Shown here piece by piece: positions 33,839 to 42,184 of a DNA stretch of 64,000 bases. This DNA comes from Streptomyces sp. NBC_01264 (GTDB taxonomy: Bacteria > Actinomycetota > Actinomycetes > Streptomycetales > Streptomycetaceae): positions 930,001-994,000 of the forward strand of contig NZ_JAPEOX010000002.1 in NCBI RefSeq assembly GCF_026340675.1. The letters run 5' to 3'. Below the pieces are notes generated by a model that saw only the letters and a list, made by a program, of their open reading frames with translations, had not been told where the DNA came from and did no database searches. Every line of letters begins with the position of its first letter. Within the stretch, counting starts at the first letter, position 1. The position numbers and the translations under genes were made by a program.

Positions 33839-34300
33839 TCAGTACGTGACGAAGACGCGGCGGGCCGGGCCGTCCACCCGGACCCGGCCCCCGACGGGGA
33901 TCACGAGCTGCGGGTCGGTGTGCCCGAGGTCCACGTCGAAGACGGCCATGGTGCCGGGGGCGTAGTCGGCGAGGGCCCGCAGGACGGCCTCGCGCTGTTC
34001 GCGGCGGTAGCGCTCCCGCTCCTCGGCCCCGTGGGGCTTCTCGAAGGACCAGCTCTTCGCCCGGCCCATCAGAAGGGCGGGGAACTGCCGGAGCAGTCCG
34101 CGCTCCCCCATGCCGCGCAGGATCCAGTAGACCTCTTGGGCGCGCGGCATGTCCTCCGAGGTCTCCAGGAACTCCTCCCGGAGTCGGCGCAGCCCCAGTT
34201 CGTAGGGCTGCGGGAAGAGCCCGGGCAGACCGGCCGAAGGCGAGAGCACCGCGACGCGGTCTCCGGGGCAGGGCTTGGCGGGGTAGCGGGGATCCTTCAT
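33839..34300 (-). pseudogene. LD-carboxypeptidase (S66/MccF-like) with a large internal in-frame deletion
   Basis: The first 45 residues (GDRVAVLSPSAGLPGLFPQ, then YELGLRRLREEF) match the N-terminus of S66 LD-carboxypeptidases. The next residues (LETSEDMPRAQEVYWILRGM, then GRAKSWSFEKPHG and FDVDLGHTDPQLVIP) match the C-terminal third. About 180-190 residues normally lying between them are missing, including the GYSD nucleophile Ser and the catalytic Glu. The His in GHTDP remains. The join is in frame, giving a 153-residue product that cannot be an active S66 peptidase. The family normally has about 340 residues and trims peptidoglycan tetrapeptides or inactivates microcin-C-like toxins. Confidence 0.8.
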
Positions 34301-34430
34301 CCGATGATCCTACGAGGGGTCCCGACCGCAGCCGAACCGGTCTTCCCGGGGCCATGGCCCCTCTCGCCCTCTCACCCCCGCGCCCCCTCGCCCCTCTCAC
34401 CGGAGGCGGCCGTGTGATCGAATCGGTGGC

Positions 34431-35240
34431 ATGACCACCGAGTTGATACCCGTCGCCGATGGAGGCCGCATCTGGGCCGAGCGGGCCGGCGACGGCCCCC
34501 CGCTCGTCCTGCTCCACGGATCGGTCCACGACAGCCGCCTGTGGGACCGCGTCTTCGCCACCTTGGCACGACACCGCACCGTGGTGCGTTACGACGCCCG
34601 CGGCCATGGCCGCTCGACGCCTCCGACCGGGCCCTTCCGTTACGAGGACGACCTGCTGGCGGTCCTGGACCGGTTCGACTTCCGGACCGCGGGGCTCGTC
34701 GGGTTGAGCATGGGGGGCGAGGTCGCGCTCGACTTCGCCCTGGAACACCCGGAGCGGGTCCGGTCGCTGACGCTGATCGCGGCGTCCGCCGGTGGGCACG
34801 AGTGGCCCCGGAGTCCCGAGACGGACGCGTACGCCGCGGCACGCCGCGGATCGGTCGGCCGTCGCACCGCCGAGCTGGAGCTAGCGCTCTGGGCGAGCCT
34901 GGGCGACCGGGCCCCCGGTTTCGAGGTCATCGAGCCCATGGTGCGGGAGAACGCCGAAGCCGGAGCCGCCGCGGAGAAGGGACACGCCCTCGACCCGGCC
35001 GAGGACGCGGTCGGCGGTCTGGACCGGATCGGGGTTCCGACCGTGGTCGCCGTCGGTGATCACGACCACCCCGAGATCCGCGTCATCGCCGATCGCCTCG
35101 CCGACGGCATCCCCGGCGCGCGGCTGGAGGTGGTCGTCGGCGCCGATCACTACCTGCCGCTGCGGGCTCCCGGGCGACTCCTCGAACTCCTCCTCCGGAT
35201 TCCCCAAACTTCCCTATCAGAAGGCATCCTCACCTCTTAG
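34431..35240 (+). CDS. Alpha/beta hydrolase
   Basis: This 269-residue alpha/beta-hydrolase has an oxyanion start LVLLHGSVHDSRLWD, YDARGHGRS, the nucleophile elbow GLSMGGEVALDFA with Ser near residue 93, acid Asp in VGDHDHPE and His near the end in VVGADHYLPL. The arrangement fits small esterases, lactonases or haloperoxidase-like enzymes. The substrate is unknown. A short C-terminal tail precedes the HTH gene by 16 bp; that gene has its own promoter-like TAGGAT, so the two may be separately transcribed. Confidence 0.87.
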   Translation: MTTELIPVADGGRIWAERAGDGPPLVLLHGSVHDSRLWDRVFATLARHRTVVRYDARGHGRSTPPTGPFRYEDDLLAVLDRFDFRTAGLVGLSMGGEVALDFALEHPERVRSLTLIAASAGGHEWPRSPETDAYAAARRGSVGRRTAELELALWASLGDRAPGFEVIEPMVRENAEAGAAAEKGHALDPAEDAVGGLDRIGVPTVVAVGDHDHPEIRVIADRLADGIPGARLEVVVGADHYLPLRAPGRLLELLLRIPQTSLSEGILTS

Positions 35241-35256
35241 GGTAGGATCCGGATGT

Positions 35257-35766
35257 ATGAGTGACGAAGGACGCGAGCTCTACTCGGTCGGCGAGGTCGC
35301 CGAGCTGCTCGGGCTGCACGTGCGCACCGTCCGGAACTACGTGCGCGACGGCCGGCTCAAAGCCGTCCGGATCGGCAAGCAGTACCGGATCAGCCGGGCG
35401 GACTTCGAGGCCCTGACGAGCCGCCCCGCCCCCGCCGCCGCCGAGGATCCCGGTGCCACCGGGGAGACCCCGCGGCGGCACGTGGAGGTGTCGAGCATCG
35501 TGCAGATCGACGCGATCGGCCCCGACGCGGCGAGCCGGCTCGCGAACCTCGTCACGGCGAGCGCGCAGTCCCCGCGGGCCACCCCGGCGGCCCTGCGCGT
35601 CCAGACGGTCTACGACAAGGAGCGGGCCCGTATGAAGATCGTGATCCTCGGCGACGCCGCCACCACCGCCGATCTGCTGAACCTGGTCGATGGGGTGCTC
35701 GGCCCGGGCAACGGCATGGGGAACGACCTCGACACCCACGACGCGGCGGGGGCGCACCATGGCTGA
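35257..35766 (+). CDS. Excisionase/MerR-type helix-turn-helix protein
   Basis: This 169-residue protein has an N-terminal HTH_17 (excisionase-like) domain: ELYSVGEVAELLGLHVRTVRNYVRDGRL and VRIGKQYRISRADFEAL, at residues 5-55. After a Pro/Ala linker comes an unrecognised domain (HVEVSSIVQIDAIGPDAASR, YDKERARMKIVILGDAATTADLLNLVDG). It is probably a DNA-binding regulator of the overlapping DUF4180 gene. ATG at 35257 lacks a good Shine-Dalgarno, but TAGGAT lies eight bases upstream, as in leaderless transcripts. The stop overlaps the next start by eight bases (35759-35766). Confidence 0.8.
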   Translation: MSDEGRELYSVGEVAELLGLHVRTVRNYVRDGRLKAVRIGKQYRISRADFEALTSRPAPAAAEDPGATGETPRRHVEVSSIVQIDAIGPDAASRLANLVTASAQSPRATPAALRVQTVYDKERARMKIVILGDAATTADLLNLVDGVLGPGNGMGNDLDTHDAAGAHHG

Positions 35767-36181
35767 CCTCCTCGTGGAACACCACGGCGTGCCGGTCCTG
35801 GTCTGCGCCGCCGACGGCCCGCCGGTCGCCACCGAGCAGGACGCGCTCGACCAGCTCATCGGCGGCGCCTTCTACCGGACCGACATCGTCGCCGTCCCGG
35901 TGGAACGCCTGGACGCCGGCTTCTTCGACCTGCGCAGCGGGCTCGCCGGGGCCATCATGCAGAAGTTCGTGAACTATCACGTCCGCCTGGTGGTCGTGGG
36001 CGACCTCTCGCACCACCTGGAGGCCAGTACGGCCCTGCGCGATCTCGTACGGGAGTCGAACGAGGGCCGCCACATCTGGTTCCTGCCCGACCTGGACGCC
36101 CTGGCCGCCCGCCTCGCCCCGGCCGGCGAAACGGGCCCGGGCACTCCGGATTCCGCATCCGCGGAATCGTTCGGCGGATAA
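35759..36181 (+). CDS. DUF4180 domain protein
   Basis: This 140-residue small protein matches the DUF4180 family: HGVPVLVCAADGPPVATEQD, then ALDQLIGGAFYRTDIVAVPVERLDAGFFDLRSGLAGAIMQKFVNYHVRLVVVGDLS and ALRDLVRESNEGRHIWFLPD. The pattern is a compact alpha/beta fold, and the function is not known. It overlaps the HTH gene by eight bases, so translation is coupled. The two-gene arrangement suggests a regulator with its cognate partner. Confidence 0.85.
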   Translation: MADLLVEHHGVPVLVCAADGPPVATEQDALDQLIGGAFYRTDIVAVPVERLDAGFFDLRSGLAGAIMQKFVNYHVRLVVVGDLSHHLEASTALRDLVRESNEGRHIWFLPDLDALAARLAPAGETGPGTPDSASAESFGG

Positions 36182-36257
36182 GCGTTATCGAAGTCCCCCT
36201 CGACGGTCTCCCAGGTATTGGGCATCATCGAGCGCCGGTACGGACAGGGACTTTTCT

Positions 36258-37934
36258 ATGAGCACTCAGCACACGGCAGCGCTGGTCGCCGCGGCCCGCG
36301 CGGGCGACCCCCGCGCGCAGGACGACCTGGTCAGCGCCTATCTGCCGCTGGTCTACAACATCGTCGGGCGGGCCCTGAACGGGTCCGTCGACGTGGACGA
36401 CGTGGTCCAGGACACGATGCTGCGGGCACTCGACGGGCTGGGCGGCCTGCGCGACGACCACAGCTTCCGGTCCTGGCTGGTCGCGATCGCCATGAACCGG
36501 GTCCGCGCCCACTGGCAGGCCCGGCGCAGCGCCCCCGGCGAAAGCGGCCTCGAAGCCGCCTGGGAGCTCGCCGATCCGGGCGCCGACTTCGTGGACCTGA
36601 CCGTCCTACGGCTCCAGCTGGAGGGCCAGCGGCGCGAGACGGCCCGTGCCACGCGCTGGCTGGAGCCCGACGACCGGGCGCTGCTGTCCCTGTGGTGGCT
36701 GGAGTGCGCCGGGGAGCTGACGCGCGCGGAGATGGCGCAGGCCCTGGAGCTGTCCCCGCAGCACACCGCGGTACGGGTGCAGCGGATGAAGGCACAGCTG
36801 GAGGCGGCCCGGGTGGTGGAGCGGGCGCTGGGCGCCCAGCCGCCCTGCGAGGAGCTGCGGGCGATGGCGGGGAGCTGGGACGGCCTGCCGTCGGCCCTGT
36901 GGCGCAAGCGAATAGCCCGCCACGCCCGAGAGTGCCTGCACTGCGCCGGTCTGTGGAACGGCCTGGTCCCGGCCGAAGGGCTGCTGGCCGGGCTGGCGCT
37001 GCTGCCGGTCTCGGCGGCGCTGGTCGCGGGCGTACGGGCCGCCCTGGACTCCGGCTTCACCTCCGCGGGCCTGGCCACCACGGCTTCGGCGTACGGCGCT
37101 GGCGGTGGAACGGGCGGGGACGGGACCAGTGGCACAGGCGGTGACGCGAGCGCCGGAGGCGGCGAAGCGCAGTTCGCCGTCACCCCCGGCCCCGGCGACG
37201 GGCGTGCCTCGCTGCGCAAGTTGCGGCGCACCCGCGGCCGGCGCCGGGTGATCGGCGGGGCGGTGCTCGCCGCCTGTGTCGTGGGAGGCGGGCTGACCTA
37301 CCTCGGCACCCGGCCCGGCACCGACCCCGTCGAGGCACCTCCGGCCGCGCTCGTGGCACCGGAATCGGGGACCGCGCTGTCCCCGGAGCCGGCCTCCCCC
37401 ACCCCGAGCCTCTCGGTGTCCGCCTCCCCGAGCACCTCGGCGAGCCCCGGCCCGAGCCCCACGCCGACGCCGAGTCCGACGCCCACGCCCACCCCGAAGC
37501 CCAGCCCGAAGACCACCCCGCCGAAGAAGCCCGCTCCCGCCCCGCCGGGCGGCAGCACCGCCGCCCAGGTGATATCCCTGGTCAACTCCGAGCGCGCGAA
37601 GGCCGGCTGCGGGCCGCTCAAGGAGGACGCGCAGCTGCGTACGGCCGCCCAGGGACACTCCGACGACATGGCGCGGCGGGACTTCTTCTCGCACACCAAC
37701 CCGGACGGCGCGGACCCGGGCAAGCGGACCACCGCCGCCGGGTACCGCTGGTCCACCTACGGGGAGAACATCGCCCTGGGCCAGCGGACCGCGGCCCAGG
37801 TGATGGATTCCTGGATGAAGAGCCAGGGCCACCGCGAGAACATCCTCAACTGCTCCTTCAAGGACATCGGCGTGGGCATCCACCAGGGCGCCGGCGGCCC
37901 GTGGTGGACGCAGAACTTCGGCGCCCGGATGTAG
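36258..37934 (+). CDS. ECF sigma factor fused to a zinc-finger, membrane anchor and extracellular CAP domain
   Basis: This 558-residue fusion has the following order. Region sigma-2 at about 13-85 (DDLVSAYLPLVYNIVGRALN, then DDVVQDTMLRAL and SFRSWLVAIAMNRVRAHW). Sigma-4 at about 118-190 (DRALLSLWWLECAGELTR, then AQALELSPQHTAVRVQRMKAQ). An anti-sigma-type His-x3-Cys-x2-Cys in RHARECLHC near 225. A hydrophobic stretch at about 234-262. A clear transmembrane helix at about 329-350. A Ser/Pro/Thr wall-spanning spacer at about 385-435. A CAP/SCP domain at 437-555 (VISLVNSERAKAGCGPL, FSHTNPDG, TYGENIALG, SQGHRENILNC). It looks like a sigma factor held at the membrane until an outside signal frees it. 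ATG has GGACAGGGA upstream. Confidence 0.88.
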   Translation: MSTQHTAALVAAARAGDPRAQDDLVSAYLPLVYNIVGRALNGSVDVDDVVQDTMLRALDGLGGLRDDHSFRSWLVAIAMNRVRAHWQARRSAPGESGLEAAWELADPGADFVDLTVLRLQLEGQRRETARATRWLEPDDRALLSLWWLECAGELTRAEMAQALELSPQHTAVRVQRMKAQLEAARVVERALGAQPPCEELRAMAGSWDGLPSALWRKRIARHARECLHCAGLWNGLVPAEGLLAGLALLPVSAALVAGVRAALDSGFTSAGLATTASAYGAGGGTGGDGTSGTGGDASAGGGEAQFAVTPGPGDGRASLRKLRRTRGRRRVIGGAVLAACVVGGGLTYLGTRPGTDPVEAPPAALVAPESGTALSPEPASPTPSLSVSASPSTSASPGPSPTPTPSPTPTPTPKPSPKTTPPKKPAPAPPGGSTAAQVISLVNSERAKAGCGPLKEDAQLRTAAQGHSDDMARRDFFSHTNPDGADPGKRTTAAGYRWSTYGENIALGQRTAAQVMDSWMKSQGHRENILNCSFKDIGVGIHQGAGGPWWTQNFGARM

Positions 37935-38069
37935 CACCTCCCGGCCCGGCCCCGCTGCCCCGCACCGCGCTCCACCGCGTCCACCACCCCCGCCCACCCG
38001 ATCTCCCCGCAATGATTCAAAATGGGGGCAAGATAGGAGCTGGAAGCAAACCGGCAGATCACGGCGGAG

Positions 38070-40625
38070 GTGGGGCGCATCAGCAGGCAGAAGCTCCGTC
38101 CGCACCAGCGCGAGGCCGTCGACGCCGCCGTGCGGGCGCTGGAACTGCCCGCCGGGCGCAGGGTCCCACGGACCGGGCTCCGTACGCAGGTCATCATGGC
38201 GACGGGCTCCGGCAAGTCGCTGGTCGCCGTGCACACGGCCGAGGAACTGCGGGCCGGCCGGGTGCTGGTGCTGGTGCCCTCGCTGGACCTCCTCGTGCAG
38301 ACCGCGGCGGCCTGGCGCGAGGGCGGCCGCACCGGCCGCGCCTTCGCCGTGTGCTCGCTGCGCGCCGAGGACGCGGGGGTGCCCACCACCACCGACCCGG
38401 CCGAACTGGCCGGCTGGGCGGGCCCGCCCGTCGTCCGGGTCACGGTGTACGCCACCTACGCCTCGCTCGGCCTGGGCACCATCGAGCGCGCGCACCGCGA
38501 GGGGCTGCCCGGCTGGGACCTGGTCGTGGTCGACGAGGCGCACCGGACCTCGGGACGCATCGGCAAGCCCTGGGCGGTGGTGCACGACAACGTCCGGATC
38601 CCCTCGGTCCGCCGGCTGTACATGACGGCCACGCCCCGGGTCTGGCAGGACGGCGAGGATCCCGGGTCCGCCGAGGGCGAGGAGCCCGGCGAGGGCTCCG
38701 ACCGGCCGGAGGCGGTGCGCGGCCGGGGCGACCTGGTGGCCTCCATGGAGGACGATCCGGACGGGCCGTTCGGCGCGCGCTGCTACACCCTGACCCTCTC
38801 GGAGGCCGTCGACCGGGGCATCTGCGCGCCCTATCGGGTGGTCTGCGTGGACGTCAGCGATCCGGAGTTCCAGGCGGCCGTGCTGCTCGGCCCGGACGGG
38901 CGCTCCGACGCCGTGCGCGGGGTGCGGCTCGCGGCGCTCCAGACGGCGCTGGTGACGGCGGCCGTGAAGCAGGGGTTCCGGCGCACGCTGGTCTTCCACC
39001 ACCTGACCAAGGAGGCCGAGGCCTTCGCGGCCGGTCTGCCGGCGGTCGCCGACCGGCTGCGCACGGCGAGTTGGGCCCCGCGGCCGGTGTACCCCCGTAC
39101 CGTCTGGGCGGACTGGCTGTGCGGGCAGCACACCGCGGCGCACCGGCGCCGGGTGCTGGGCGCCTTCGCGGACGAGCGGATCGCGGACAAGGCCTTCCTG
39201 GGCAGCGTCCGGGTGCTGGGCGAGGGGGTGGACACCAAGGAGTGCGACTCGGTCTTCTGGGCCGACGTGCGGGGTTCCATGCCCGACCTGGTGCAGGCCG
39301 TCGGCCGGGCGCTGCGCATCCGGCCCGGGGAGGGCAAGGTCGCCTCGCTCGTGGTGCCGGTGCTGCTGGGGCCGGGCGAGTCCCCCGAGACGATGCTGAC
39401 CTCACGGGCGTACGGGGACCTCGCGCGGCTGCTGGAGGCGCTACGGGCCCACGACACCCGGCTCGTCGAATCCCTGGCGCAGCCCCAGGCCCCGAGCCGG
39501 CGCACGGCGCAGGGCGCGGCGGAGGCCGTGGGCGGTTCCGGTCTGCGCGGCGGCGCGCAGTCCCTGCTGAGCTTCTCCACCCCGCGCGACCCGGCGCTGC
39601 TGGCCGCCTTCGTCCGGCTGCGCGTCCTGCACCCGGAGCACGAGCACTGGCGGCGCGGGGTGGAGGCCGCCCGGATCTACGCCGGGCTCGCCGGTGACCT
39701 CAAGGTGCCGTTCGCGTTCAAGGTGCCCGCGGACGGGGGCGCGGGGGCCGACACGCCCGCGCCCGCGGACGGGGGCACGGAGGCCGAGACGCCCACGCCC
39801 GCCGCGGAGGACCGGGAAGCCGGGGCCCTGTGGCCGCCGGGGCTGGCCCGGTTCCCGCTCGGCCAGTGGATCGCGGATGCCCGGCGCACGTACCGCCGCG
39901 GGGCGCTCGGCCACCGCCGGGTGGCGCAGCTCGACGAACTGGGCATGGTGTGGAGCCACTTCGACGTGGCGTTCGAGGGGGGGCTCGCGGCGGCGAGCGG
40001 CTGGGCGGCCGAGCACGGTCACCTGCTGCCTCCCGTGGACGCCACCTGGCGCGGCGCCCCGGTCGGGGTCTGGGTCAAGAACCAGCGGGCGGCGGCCCGC
40101 CGAAAGGGCCCGGGCGCCCTGTCCGAGGAGCGCCGGGAGGCCCTGGAGGCCGTCGACGCCTCCTGGTGTCCGTCCTGGGAGATCTCCTGGCAGCGGGCCT
40201 TCCACCTGACCCGGGTCCACCTGGACGCGGGCGGCCGGCTCCCGGCGCGCCCCGGGGAGGCCGTGGTCCAGGGCGAGGACCTCGGCGTGTGGCTGCGCGG
40301 CCAGCGCGCGTCCTGGGAGCGCCTGGCCTGGGCCCAGCGCTGGCTGCTGGAGCACACCCTCGGGGTGGTCCCGGCCGAGGGCGCGGACCGGCCGAAGCCC
40401 CGGGTGGCCCATGCCGACGCGTGGGCCGCCCATCTGGAGGCGGCCCGGCGGTTCCACGAGCGCGAGCGGCACCTGCGGGTGCCCCGTACGCACGTGGAGC
40501 GGGTCGGCGACCGGGACCTGCGGCTCGGCTCCTGGATCGCCAACCAGCGCTCCCGCGCCGCGTCCCTCACCCGGGAGCGGACGGCGGCGCTGACGGAGCT
40601 GGGGATGCGCTGGTCGGCGTCCTGA
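38070..40625 (+). CDS. Superfamily 2 DEAD/DEAH helicase with helicase-associated repeats
   Basis: This 851-residue SF2 helicase has Walker A MATGSGKS at residues about 45-52, motif II VVVDEAHR near 153, motif III YMTATPR and a C-terminal RecA lobe with TLVFHHLTKEAEAFAAGLP, GEGVDTKECDSVFW and QAVGRALRI. An Ala/Thr/Pro-rich linker near 555-575 is followed by at least four helicase-associated (HA) repeats: GQWIADARR, GVWVKNQRAAARR, GVWLRGQRASWERLA and GSWIANQRSRAASL. Such helicase-HA proteins are common in Streptomyces and of unknown role; the HA repeats probably bind DNA. GTG at 38070 is the only upstream start seen, with no clear Shine-Dalgarno. Confidence 0.88.
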   Translation: MGRISRQKLRPHQREAVDAAVRALELPAGRRVPRTGLRTQVIMATGSGKSLVAVHTAEELRAGRVLVLVPSLDLLVQTAAAWREGGRTGRAFAVCSLRAEDAGVPTTTDPAELAGWAGPPVVRVTVYATYASLGLGTIERAHREGLPGWDLVVVDEAHRTSGRIGKPWAVVHDNVRIPSVRRLYMTATPRVWQDGEDPGSAEGEEPGEGSDRPEAVRGRGDLVASMEDDPDGPFGARCYTLTLSEAVDRGICAPYRVVCVDVSDPEFQAAVLLGPDGRSDAVRGVRLAALQTALVTAAVKQGFRRTLVFHHLTKEAEAFAAGLPAVADRLRTASWAPRPVYPRTVWADWLCGQHTAAHRRRVLGAFADERIADKAFLGSVRVLGEGVDTKECDSVFWADVRGSMPDLVQAVGRALRIRPGEGKVASLVVPVLLGPGESPETMLTSRAYGDLARLLEALRAHDTRLVESLAQPQAPSRRTAQGAAEAVGGSGLRGGAQSLLSFSTPRDPALLAAFVRLRVLHPEHEHWRRGVEAARIYAGLAGDLKVPFAFKVPADGGAGADTPAPADGGTEAETPTPAAEDREAGALWPPGLARFPLGQWIADARRTYRRGALGHRRVAQLDELGMVWSHFDVAFEGGLAAASGWAAEHGHLLPPVDATWRGAPVGVWVKNQRAAARRKGPGALSEERREALEAVDASWCPSWEISWQRAFHLTRVHLDAGGRLPARPGEAVVQGEDLGVWLRGQRASWERLAWAQRWLLEHTLGVVPAEGADRPKPRVAHADAWAAHLEAARRFHERERHLRVPRTHVERVGDRDLRLGSWIANQRSRAASLTRERTAALTELGMRWSAS

Positions 40626-40649
40626 GCGCCGGACCCGTCCCGTCGGCCG

Positions 40650-42041
40650 TCAGTGGTGGAAGCCGGACCGGGGCGGCGCCGCGGGCGTGGGCTGCGGGTG
40701 CGCGACCAGGTGTTCCACGGCGCCCCGCAGGTCGGAGACGAGCAGTGCGATCTGGTCCCGGGTCACCCCGTGCCGGATCAGGACCCGCTGGATGACCGTG
40801 TCGTCGCGTTCGGCGGGCAGCGGGTACGAGGGCACCTGCCAGCCGCGCATGCGGAGCCGGTCGGAGAGGTCGTAGAGGGTGAAGCCCGCTCCCTGCGGAT
40901 CGGTGAGCCGGTAGGAGACGGCGGGCAGCGCGCCCTGGCCGTCGTAGAGGAGGGTGAAGGGGCCGATGGTCTCGATCTCCCGGGCCAGGTACTGGGCGGT
41001 GTCGGCGCAGGCCTGCTGGACCCGGCGGTAGCCGCCCCGGCCCAGTCGCAGGAACAGGTAGTACTGGGCGATGATCTCGCCGCCCGGCCGGGAGAAGTTG
41101 AGGGCGAAGGTGGGCATGTCCCCGCCGAGGTAGTCCACGGAGAAGACGAGGTCGGCCGGCAGCAGATCGGCGGTGCGCCAGACGATCCAGCCGACGCCCA
41201 GCGGGGCGAGGCCGTACTTGTGCCCGGAGGTGTTGACGGAGGCCACGCGCGGCAGCCGGAAGTCCCAGACCACGTCGGGGTGGAGGAAGGGGGCCACGAA
41301 GCCGCCGCTGGCGGCGTCCACGTGGATCGGGATGTCCCAGCCCCTCTCGGCCTGGATCCGGTCGAGTTCGGCGGCGATCTCGGCGACGGGCTCGTAGACG
41401 CAGGTGTAGGTGACCCCGAGGATGGCGACGACGCCGATGGTGTTCTCGTCGACGTTCGCGGCGAGCTGCTCGGGGCTCAGGCCGGTGGCTCCGGGCAGCA
41501 GGGGGAGCTGGCGGAGCTCGACGTCGAAGTACCGGGCGAACTTCTCCCAGCAGACCTGGACGGGCCCGCACACCAGGTTCGGCCGGTCGGTGGGCAGTCC
41601 GGCGGCGCGTCGGCGCTCGCGCCAGCGCCACTTGAGGGCGAGGCCGCCGAGCATGGCGGCCTCGCTGGAGCCTGTGGTGGAGCAGCCGGTGCCGGTGGTG
41701 CCGGAGGGGGCGTTCCACAGGTCGGCCAGGATGTTGACGCAGCGGGCCTCGATCTCGGCCGTCTGCGGGTACTCGTCCTTGTCGATCATGTTCTTGTCGA
41801 GGCACTCGTTCATCAGCCGGTGGACCCCGTCGTCCGACCAGGTGGTGCAGAAGGTGGCCAGGTTCTGGGCGGCGTTGCCGTCGAGGAGCAGCTCGTTGTG
41901 GAGGAGCTCGTAGACCACCTCGGAGGGCGAGTGGTCCTCGGGCATCCGGTACTTGGGGAGGATCTCGCCGCTGAGGACGGACGCGAACACGTCCGTCTCG
42001 GCGTCGCGGGCACGCAGGTCCTTCGTCTCATGGAGAGCCAT
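40650..42041 (-). CDS. gad: Glutamate decarboxylase (PLP-dependent)
   Basis: This 463-residue group II PLP decarboxylase closely follows bacterial GadA/GadB. Features are YRMPEDHSPSEVVYELLHNE, TGSSEAAMLGGLALKWRW, the cofactor Asp in PIHVDAASGGF and the Schiff-base Lys in NTSGHKYGLAP (near residue 275). Then come WRTADLLPADLVFSVDYLGG and the C-terminal dimer region. It makes GABA from glutamate, consuming a proton. No glutamate/GABA antiporter is adjacent, so a link to acid resistance is unclear. TATAGT lies six bases upstream of the ATG and there is no Shine-Dalgarno, which points to a leaderless mRNA. Confidence 0.94.
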   Translation of the reverse strand: MALHETKDLRARDAETDVFASVLSGEILPKYRMPEDHSPSEVVYELLHNELLLDGNAAQNLATFCTTWSDDGVHRLMNECLDKNMIDKDEYPQTAEIEARCVNILADLWNAPSGTTGTGCSTTGSSEAAMLGGLALKWRWRERRRAAGLPTDRPNLVCGPVQVCWEKFARYFDVELRQLPLLPGATGLSPEQLAANVDENTIGVVAILGVTYTCVYEPVAEIAAELDRIQAERGWDIPIHVDAASGGFVAPFLHPDVVWDFRLPRVASVNTSGHKYGLAPLGVGWIVWRTADLLPADLVFSVDYLGGDMPTFALNFSRPGGEIIAQYYLFLRLGRGGYRRVQQACADTAQYLAREIETIGPFTLLYDGQGALPAVSYRLTDPQGAGFTLYDLSDRLRMRGWQVPSYPLPAERDDTVIQRVLIRHGVTRDQIALLVSDLRGAVEHLVAHPQPTPAAPPRSGFHH

Positions 42042-42047
42042 ATCGGG

Positions 42048-42053
42048 ACTATA
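42048..42053 (-). promoter_or_regulatory. Candidate -10 element (TATAGT) for leaderless gad mRNA
   Basis: On the minus strand TATAGT is separated from the ATG at 42041 by six bases. No clear -35 sequence is seen. Confidence 0.45.
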
Positions 42054-42084
42054 ACGGGATGGATAGGGATCTAACCTGACAGAT

Positions 42085-42126
42085 CATCCTGAAGTCGTCT
42101 TCAGGATGCTTCAGGGAGGATTCAGG
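42085..42126 (+). promoter_or_regulatory. TTCAGG direct repeats and inverted repeat upstream of the PepSY/two-component operon
   Basis: CATCCTGAAG and CTTCAGGATG form a perfect 10-bp inverted repeat with a 4-bp spacer (42085-42108). TTCAGG recurs at 42100, 42110 and 42121, that is at 10- and 11-bp steps on one face of the helix. That is the pattern bound by OmpR-type response regulators, and one is encoded by the same gene cluster. The gene begins at 42185. Confidence 0.65.
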
Positions 42127-42184
42127 AGGGCCTCCGAGAGTGGAGTCATCACCAGCCGGTGAGACAGCCGCTCGGGAGGGCCCC

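Noticed and set aside
28942..34300. Mobile genetic element or prophage signature
   Set aside because: No integrase, transposase, terminal repeats or att site is seen. The internal LD-carboxypeptidase deletion has no flanking repeats that I can identify.
30264..34799. A 1511-codon minus-strand open frame antisense or out of frame to known genes
   Set aside because: Sequence is Arg/Gly/Pro-rich without motifs and crosses several recognised genes.
35257..35766. Phage excisionase gene, because of the HTH_17 domain
   Set aside because: No integrase or phage gene is nearby, and the C-terminal domain and coupling to DUF4180 indicate a chromosomal regulator.
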